From positions 1-64,000 of the forward strand of contig CADCVH010000098.1 of assembly GCA_902806085.1 (NCBI GenBank): a DNA stretch of 64,000 nucleotides, in the 5' to 3' direction. Of this stretch, positions 57,725-64,000 are shown piece after piece. Below the pieces are notes generated by a model that was not told the DNA's origin, did not search any database, and saw only the letters and a list, made by a program, of their open reading frames with translations. Position 1 is the stretch's first letter, and every line of letters begins with the position of its first letter. Origin of the DNA: an uncultured Rubrobacteraceae bacterium (GTDB taxonomy: Bacteria > Actinomycetota > Rubrobacteria > Rubrobacterales > Rubrobacteraceae). The translations under genes and the position numbers were made by a program.

Positions 57725-58507
57725 GTGGACCCCGCGCGCGCCGTAGAATAGAACGGGACGGAGTTCCTGCTCGCCCTCGGCCGCGCGGCGGGTGCCGGGG
57801 AGCGCGACGACGGACGCGTCCGGTGGGTTATCGGCAACTGCCCCATCGACTACCACAACGCCGTCGTCGCGGCCGACCTGTCACCGGGGGAGGCCGACGG
57901 CGCGGTCCTGGCCTCCAGGGAGAAGATGCGGGAGCTCGGCGTGCCGGGCTCCTGGCACGTCGGGCCCTCGATGCGGCCCGCGGACCTCGGCGACCGGCTC
58001 GTCGCCCGCGGCTTCGAGTACGCCGGCGACGACATCGGGATGGCGATGGACCTCTCCGCCCTCCCCGAAGCGGCGACGCCGGACGGGTTCGTCGTCGAGC
58101 GGGTGCGGGACGAGGCGGGGCTCGCGGCTTGGGTCGAGACGCTCGGCTCCGGGTTCGGGGAGAGGCCCGTCGAAGCCGGGTGGGTCGGGGAGGCGTACCG
58201 CCGGATCGGCTTCGACGATGAGGGGCCGCTGCGCCACTTCCTCGGGCGGCTGGACGGCGAGCCCGTCGCGACCTCGACGCTCTTCCTCGGGGCCGGGGTC
58301 GCCGGGGTCTACTTCGTCTTCACGGTGGAGGGGGCGCGGCGGCGCGGTGTAGGGGCGGCGATCACCCTCGCGGCGCTAAAGGAGGCCGGGAATCTCGGGT
58401 ACGATATGGGGGTGCTGGGCTCTTCGCCGATGGGTTACCGGGTGTACCGCGGGCTCGGTTTCGAGGAATTCTGCAGGATCGGGATCTACGAGTGGCGACC
58501 GTCGTAA
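57725..58507 (+). pseudogene. GNAT N-acetyltransferase with in-frame TAG at codon 9 (ORF call begins at 57926)
   Basis: GTG frame: VDPARAVE[TAG]NGTEFLLALGRAAGAGERDDGRVRWVIGNCPIDYHNAVVAADL...; C-terminal GVYFVFTVEGARRRGVGAAITLAALKEA acetyl-CoA motif. Confidence 0.65.
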
Positions 58508-58556
58508 CGCGCCCCGGCACGGGCGCGTCAGTGGTTCGACATAGTGGGGTGATAGC

Positions 58557-60035
58557 GTGGGCGACGAACCGAACCTCTCACCGGCCGCCTTCGGGCGGTC
58601 TTTCCGGGCCTTCCTGGAGGCGGCGGTGGCGGGGCAGGAGGTCGAGGAGCCGCCCTTCGTCGTCCGCCTGAGGGGCCATCTCGGCGCCGATCCCCGGGGG
58701 CTGCCGATCCTGTCGGAGCAGTTCTCCGCCATAGAGCACCCGAACGTGCAGGCCGCGCTCGACGCCTGGGTCTCCGCGGACGGACGCTCGGCGGACCTCC
58801 TAGGCATGTCGGCGGAGCAGAAACGCTACCAGGGGCTCGGGTTCTCCGACCTGATCACGCCCCCGGGCGGCGGCCTCATGGGCGACCGCGCCCCGCGGCC
58901 CGGCCCCGTGGACTACGTGAACGTGCCCGTCGCCCACGGCCGGGTTCGGGCCTGCGTGCAGCACGGTCTGTACCTGCTCGGCGACGGCGAAGGACCGCTC
59001 GCCGTCCTCGTGAGGAGCACGGGAGAGCACCACGGCCCCGTGCCCCAGATCCACATCGAGGTGATGTCCGCCGAGCCTGAGACGGCGTCGGCGTTCCTGG
59101 CCGAGATCCGCGCCGGCATGCTCCTGCACAACGTCTACCGGGGCCAGTTGCTCTCTTTGGGAAACCCGCACGGGCCCTTCGGCGAGGGCGGGGCGATGGT
59201 CGAGTTTCTGGCCATCCCGGAGATAGAGCGGGACGCGGTCGTCCTTCCCGAAGGGGTGCTCGAACGCGTCGAGCGCCACACGGCCGGTTTCGCCGCCCAC
59301 GCAGGCAAGCTCCTGGCAGCGGGCAGGCACCTAAAGCGCGGCCTGCTGCTCCACGGCCCGCCCGGCACCGGCAAGACGCTGACGGCCATGTACCTCGTCG
59401 GACGGATGCCGGGCCGGACGACGCTCGTGCTCTCGGGCGGCAGCTACGGCCTCGTCTCCCCCACCTGCGAGCTCGCCCGGAACCTGCAGCCGTCCATGGT
59501 CATCCTCGAAGACGTGGACCTCGTCGCCGAAGAGCGCGGCATGGGGCCGATGGGCGAGAACCCGCTCCTCTACGAGCTCCTCAACGAGATGGACGGCCTC
59601 GCCGAGGACGCGGACGTGATCTTCGCCCTCACCACCAACCGTCCCGACCTGCTCGAACCCGCCCTCGCCGCGCGTCCGGGGCGCATAGACCAGGCTACCG
59701 AGATACCGCTCCCGGACGCCGGGTGCCGGCGGCGCCTGATCTGGCTCTACGCCAAGGGCCTCGACCTGCGCCTGGAAGACGCAAAGACGGTCATCGACCG
59801 CACCGAAGGCGTGAGCGCCTCCTTCATAAAGGAACTCCTCCGCCGCGCCACGCTCTTCTCCGCGGAAGCGGGCGAAGACCTCGTCGTGACGGACGCCCAC
59901 GTCTCCGAAGCCTTAGACGAGATGCTCCTGGCCGGAGGCACGCTCACCGTGCGCCTCCTCGGCGGCGGGCCACCGCCGTCCGAAGCCTCGCCGGAATGGT
60001 ACGAGGAAGGGCCGCCTGGCGGTGGCCTCGGGTAA
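58557..60035 (+). CDS. AAA+ ATPase
   Basis: LLLHGPPGTGKTLTAMYLVGRM, MVILEDVDLVAEER, ALTTNRPDLLEPALAARPGRIDQATEIPLPD. Confidence 0.93.
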   Translation: MGDEPNLSPAAFGRSFRAFLEAAVAGQEVEEPPFVVRLRGHLGADPRGLPILSEQFSAIEHPNVQAALDAWVSADGRSADLLGMSAEQKRYQGLGFSDLITPPGGGLMGDRAPRPGPVDYVNVPVAHGRVRACVQHGLYLLGDGEGPLAVLVRSTGEHHGPVPQIHIEVMSAEPETASAFLAEIRAGMLLHNVYRGQLLSLGNPHGPFGEGGAMVEFLAIPEIERDAVVLPEGVLERVERHTAGFAAHAGKLLAAGRHLKRGLLLHGPPGTGKTLTAMYLVGRMPGRTTLVLSGGSYGLVSPTCELARNLQPSMVILEDVDLVAEERGMGPMGENPLLYELLNEMDGLAEDADVIFALTTNRPDLLEPALAARPGRIDQATEIPLPDAGCRRRLIWLYAKGLDLRLEDAKTVIDRTEGVSASFIKELLRRATLFSAEAGEDLVVTDAHVSEALDEMLLAGGTLTVRLLGGGPPPSEASPEWYEEGPPGGGLG

Positions 60036-60126
60036 GCAGGACACCAGACCAGCCCGAAGGCCCGCGCTACGCCTATCGGCCGATACGGTAGCATAGGTGC
60101 TTCGGCAAGCGAACGAGGGGAAACGC

Positions 60127-60648
60127 ATGGCCCAGAAAAGCTACGACAGCCCGCCGGAGATGGCGCTAAAGCCGGGCTACGACTACCACGCCGTCATCGT
60201 CACGAGCAAGGGAACCGTGAGGGTGCGGCTCTTCGCGGAGGAGGCCCCCGAGACGGTGAACAACTTCGTCTTTCTAGCGCGGGACGGCTACTTCGACGGG
60301 ACGACCTTCCACCGGGTCATCAAGGACTTCATGGTGCAGGGCGGGGACCCGACGGGGACGGGCGCGGGCGGGCCCGGGTACAAGATCCCGGACGAGTTCC
60401 ACGCCGAGCTCAGGCACGACAGGCCTGGCGTCCTCTCGATGGCGAACGCGGGGCCGAACACGGGCGGCTCGCAGTTCTTCATCACGCACGTGGCGACGCC
60501 GTGGCTCGACGACCGGCACGCCGTCTTCGGCGAGGTCGTCGAGGGGATGGACGCGGTGAACTCCGTTCCGGAGCGGGACCCGCAGCGCGCCCGGGAGCCG
60601 GGCGAGACGATCGAGCGCGTCGAGATCGAAGAGGTCCCGAAGGGCTGA
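60127..60648 (+). CDS. cyclophilin-type peptidylprolyl isomerase
   Basis: [55 protein letters not shown]. Confidence 0.96.
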   Translation: MAQKSYDSPPEMALKPGYDYHAVIVTSKGTVRVRLFAEEAPETVNNFVFLARDGYFDGTTFHRVIKDFMVQGGDPTGTGAGGPGYKIPDEFHAELRHDRPGVLSMANAGPNTGGSQFFITHVATPWLDDRHAVFGEVVEGMDAVNSVPERDPQRAREPGETIERVEIEEVPKG

Positions 60649-60742
60649 GGCCCCTTCTCCCGCGTGGGTGCGGATTTACAGCCAGCCCCCGCGGGTAAGC
60701 ACTACCCTCGCCGGAGACCGTAACCCCAACGAGGAGGGTCGC

Positions 60743-61126
60743 ATGTCCAAAGAAGTGGCGGACAAGTTCGTCGAGGCCCTGTGGAAGCTCGAGGAGGACA
60801 GGGACGTCGAGGCCCTGGTCGAGTTGCACACCGAGGACTGCGACGTGGGCAACGTAGCGGTGCCCCGGACCTTCTCGGGCCACGACGGCCTGCGCCAGTT
60901 CTGGACGAGCTACCGCGACACCTTCGGCAGCATGAAGAGCGAGTTCCGCAACGTCTTCGCCGACGACGCCGGCCACGCCGCCCTGGAATGGACCACCTCA
61001 GGCGACGCCAACGGCAAGGACGTCTCCTACGACGGCGTGAGCCTGCTGGAGATAGAAGACGGCAAGGTCAGCCGCTTCCGCGCCTACTTCGACCCCCGCA
61101 CCGTCACCGAACAGGTGGTCAGTTAG
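60743..61126 (+). CDS. SnoaL/NTF2-like nuclear transport factor 2 family protein
   Basis: KFVEALWKLEEDRDVEALVELHTEDCDV... fold-typical pattern. Confidence 0.8.
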   Translation: MSKEVADKFVEALWKLEEDRDVEALVELHTEDCDVGNVAVPRTFSGHDGLRQFWTSYRDTFGSMKSEFRNVFADDAGHAALEWTTSGDANGKDVSYDGVSLLEIEDGKVSRFRAYFDPRTVTEQVVS

Positions 61127-61225
61127 CACGCCGCTTCGCGGCTTTCAGCACGCCGCCTCTCGCCGCGGTTGTTCTGGTAGCCGCGGAGCGCCGGGCTGAC
61201 AAGCGGAGGCGTCAGCCGGAGCGTA

Positions 61226-61843
61226 CTACGCGGGCCCGCCGGCCCGCGCCGGGGGCCAGAAGCGGACGAGGGCTTCGCCGATGATGTCGTCCTCCGGGAC
61301 GGGGCCGAAGAAGCGGGAGTCGAAGGAGCCGGTACGGTTGTCGCCCATCATGAAGTAGTGGTTTTTGGGGACGGTCACGGGGCCGAACGAGCAGGTCTTC
61401 GGGTAACCGGGCTTGCAGGGGTCGTTCTTTACGTAGGGCTCTTCGAAGGGTTTGCCGTTGATGGAGAGCTCTCCGTTGCGCAGCTTTAGTTCGTCTCCGG
61501 GGAGGCCGATCACGCGCTTTATCAGAGGTTCTTCGCCGGCTTGTTGGTTTTCGAAGAGGGGTGTGTCGGCCTGCTGGGGCTCGAAGAGGGCTATGTCGCC
61601 GCGTTCGGGGTCTTTTATGTCGTAGGCGAGCTTGTTTATTAGCAGCCGGTCGTTGGTGCATCCCTTGCAGCCGTGCAGCGTGGGATCCATGCTCGAAGAG
61701 CCGACGAAAAAGGGGGCCGCCACCACCGGGCGGACGAAGCCGAAGACGAGGGCGAAGGAGATCAGGAGTATCACCGGTATCTCCAGGACGGTCCTCAGCG
61801 CGGCCTTTCGCCGGTCGGCCCGGGTCTCGCGCTGCCCGCTCAA
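61226..61843 (-). CDS. lepB: signal peptidase I
   Basis: FVGSSSMDPTLHGCKGCTNDRLLINKLAYDIKDPERGDIALFEP, LIKRVIGLPGDEL, GDNRTGSFDSRFFG. Confidence 0.95.
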   Translation of the reverse strand: MSGQRETRADRRKAALRTVLEIPVILLISFALVFGFVRPVVAAPFFVGSSSMDPTLHGCKGCTNDRLLINKLAYDIKDPERGDIALFEPQQADTPLFENQQAGEEPLIKRVIGLPGDELKLRNGELSINGKPFEEPYVKNDPCKPGYPKTCSFGPVTVPKNHYFMMGDNRTGSFDSRFFGPVPEDDIIGEALVRFWPPARAGGPA

Positions 61844-61844
61844 G

Positions 61845-62429
61845 CTACAGCAGCCCGATCCTGTCGAGCGGCCAGAAGCGCAAGAATGCTTCGCCTTCTA
61901 TGTTCTCCTTCGGAAGGGGCCCGAAGACCCGGGAGTCCGCGGAGTTGGCGCGGTTGTCCCCCATCACCCAGACGTGATCCTTCGGGACCGTGACCGGGGC
62001 GAAGAAGCTCCTGTCGGGGAACTTCTTGTTCGTGAAGGGCTCCCTCTGGCGTTCCCCGTCGACGATGAGGCGGCCGTTGCGGACCGAGACCCTGTCCCCG
62101 GCGACGGCGACGACGCGTTTGATGAGGTCCTCGTCCTCGTTGTCGACGCTCTGGAAGACGACGATGTCGCCGGGTTTCGGCTCCGTAAAGCGGTAAATGA
62201 ACTTGTTGACCAGCACGCGGTCGTTGATCTGGAGCGTCGGGATCATGCTCCCCGAGGGGATCCAGAAGGCCTCGACGACGAACGGCCGCACGAAGCCGAA
62301 GACGAGGGCGAAGGAGACGAGCAGGATGACCAGGTACTCGAGGGCCCCGCCGCCCTTTTTCTTGGGGGTCCGGCGCTCCTCTTCTGAGGTCCGGAATTGC
62401 TCATCTTCGTAGTACGGCTTCTCGGGCAT
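61845..62429 (-). CDS. lepB: signal peptidase I (second copy)
   Basis: WIPSGSMIPTLQINDRVLVNKFIYRFTEPKPGDIVVFQS, LIKRVVAVAGDRV, MGDNRANSADSRVFG. Confidence 0.95.
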   Translation of the reverse strand: MPEKPYYEDEQFRTSEEERRTPKKKGGGALEYLVILLVSFALVFGFVRPFVVEAFWIPSGSMIPTLQINDRVLVNKFIYRFTEPKPGDIVVFQSVDNEDEDLIKRVVAVAGDRVSVRNGRLIVDGERQREPFTNKKFPDRSFFAPVTVPKDHVWVMGDNRANSADSRVFGPLPKENIEGEAFLRFWPLDRIGLL

Positions 62430-62481
62430 GAACACTAAGAATAACCCACGGGGCAAGGAACGTCGGAAAACCCAGTGCCCG

Positions 62482-63249
62482 CTAGAAGAGGCCGAGGGCC
62501 TCGGAGAAGAGGCGCAGGGCGACGACCACCATGAAGACCCCGAACCCGACCCGCAGCTTGCCCTCCGGCATCCAGTCGCGCAGGCGGACGCCCAGGGGAG
62601 CCCCGACCATCGACCCGACGATAAGCGGCGGCAGGCTCAGGAGCTGCTCGGGATCGCGGAAGCCCGTGGCTATGTAGCCCGCCGCCCCGACCAGGCCGGT
62701 GAACATCACGACCGCGAGGCTCGTCGAGACGGCCCCCTTCGTGGTGAGCCCCATCCCGAGCACCATCAGGGGGACCATCATCACCCCGCCCCCCACCCCG
62801 ACCAGCCCCGAGAGCGCCCCGATAAAGATCCCGGCCAGAAAGACGAGCGGGAGCGCCACCTTTCTGCCGGATTCGAGGTTCCCGCGGCCCTTGGCCGTGG
62901 GGTAGGCGAGCGCTATGAGGAGCGTGGCGAAGGAGATCTGGACCACCGTCTCCGGGGAGACGCGGCTTATCGCCACCCCGATCAGGGACGAGGGCGCCAC
63001 CGTAAGGGACAGGATGCCGGCCGTTCTCCAGTTCACCGGGTCGTCGCTCCTGGCGTTGCGGATGGTGCCCGAGAGCGAGCTGAAGACGATGATGACCAGG
63101 CTCGCGGCGACGGCCTCCTGGATCTCCCACCCCCCCGCGTACACCAGCCCCGGCACGAACACGATCCCGCCGCCCACCCCGACGAGCCCGGAGAGGACCC
63201 CGCCGACGACCCCGATCACGCCCAGGAGCAACAACTGCAAGATATCCAC
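62482..63249 (-). CDS. TauE/SafE family sulfite exporter-like protein
   Basis: VGGVLSGLVGVGGGIVFVPGLVY and IGALSGLVGVGGGVMMVPLMVL repeats. Confidence 0.93.
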   Translation of the reverse strand: MDILQLLLLGVIGVVGGVLSGLVGVGGGIVFVPGLVYAGGWEIQEAVAASLVIIVFSSLSGTIRNARSDDPVNWRTAGILSLTVAPSSLIGVAISRVSPETVVQISFATLLIALAYPTAKGRGNLESGRKVALPLVFLAGIFIGALSGLVGVGGGVMMVPLMVLGMGLTTKGAVSTSLAVVMFTGLVGAAGYIATGFRDPEQLLSLPPLIVGSMVGAPLGVRLRDWMPEGKLRVGFGVFMVVVALRLFSEALGLF

Positions 63250-63286
63250 CGCCCCATTCTAGCGAAGGATTCCCGGGCCGCTCTCT

Positions 63287-63907
63287 CTAGGCCGCGGAGC
63301 GGGACCTCCGCCAGCGCCAGAAGAGGTAAACCACGGCGACGATGAACGCCAAGGCGACCGCGTAGTCCAAGTAGTGGAGAAAGTCCCCGATCCTCTCCCA
63401 GTTCTCCCCGAGCACGTACCCGAGGTAGGTCAGCGCGAAGACCCACGGGACGCACCCGAGAAAGGTGTAGACGCTGAACTTGGCGAAGTTCATCCTGGCC
63501 GTCCCCGCCGGGAAGGAGATGAACGTGCGCACGACGGGCAAACAGCGGGAGACGAAGACCGTGAACTCGCCGTATTTGTCGAACCACCCCTCTGCTATGT
63601 CCAGGTGGTGCGCCCTCACGCCGACGTACTTGCCGTAGCGGAACCACAGCTCGCGCCCGCCCCACAGCCCGATAAAGTACGCCACCCACGAGCCGACCAG
63701 GTTGCCCAAGACCCCGGCGGCGACGGCGGCGGTCAGGGTCATCCTGCCCTCGGAGACGAGGTAGCCGGCGAAGGGCGATATGGCCTCGGACGGTATCAGG
63801 ATGCCCATGCTCTCGAGCAGCATCAGCACGAAGACCGCCGGGACGCCGTAGCCGCCGATGGTCTCCGTCACGAAGTGTATGAGCGGTGCGAGGATCGCTT
63901 CGAGCAC
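63287..63907 (-). CDS. DedA family membrane protein
   Basis: YGVPAVFVLMLLESMGILIPSEAISPFAGYL, RCLPVVRTFISFPAGTARMNFAKF. Confidence 0.94.
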   Translation of the reverse strand: MLEAILAPLIHFVTETIGGYGVPAVFVLMLLESMGILIPSEAISPFAGYLVSEGRMTLTAAVAAGVLGNLVGSWVAYFIGLWGGRELWFRYGKYVGVRAHHLDIAEGWFDKYGEFTVFVSRCLPVVRTFISFPAGTARMNFAKFSVYTFLGCVPWVFALTYLGYVLGENWERIGDFLHYLDYAVALAFIVAVVYLFWRWRRSRSAA

Positions 63908-63963
63908 GAGGGGGAAGCTAACACCTACCCGGCAAGATTTCCACCGGCGGGCTCCGCCGGCTG

Positions 63964-63997
63964 CCCCCCCGGCTACCCCCCCGGCTACCCCCCCCGG
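63964..63997. repeat. C-tract/GGCTA tandem repeat at window edge
   Basis: C7-GGCTA-C7-GGCTA-C8-GG; minus strand is G-tract rich upstream of dedA. Confidence 0.85.
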
Positions 63998-64000
63998 CGC

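Noticed and set aside
1-64000. CRISPR arrays, prophage, BGC or plasmid modules
   Set aside because: No regularly spaced repeats, phage structural genes or assembly-line enzymes seen in the ORFs.

Overview
High-GC, Rubrobacter-like actinobacterial chromosomal window (lineage is an inference from composition and protein style). It is mostly housekeeping and metabolic genes: mutS and a short mutL, terC, nucleoside hydrolase, aarF/ubiB-like kinase, bcp, larA homolog, leuCD, trpS, phosphatidylcholine-synthase-like enzyme, M42 peptidase, cyclophilin, two tandem lepB genes, TauE and DedA proteins, and many regulators and methyltransferases. Decayed islands contain frameshifted genes, gene fragments and internally deleted IS relics. 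No CRISPR array, tRNA or rRNA was recognised. Strongest observations: (1) a stand-alone ribosomal protein L11 paralog divergent from a MerR-family regulator, with a 19-bp-spacer palindromic MerR-type promoter pointing at the L11 gene; (2) a VapBC-like toxin-antitoxin pair placed between mutS and mutL, with vapC and mutL overlapping by 4 bp; (3) a MutL lacking its C-terminal domain, with an in-frame TAG followed by coding-like sequence; (4) a yybP-ykoY (Mn2+) riboswitch upstream of terC; (5) an 11-bp tandem duplication whose removal exactly restores a broken reading frame; (6) a free-standing coiled-coil protein ending in an E3-binding (PSBD-like) domain. All calls come from reading the sequence and supplied ORFs; no database search was run.
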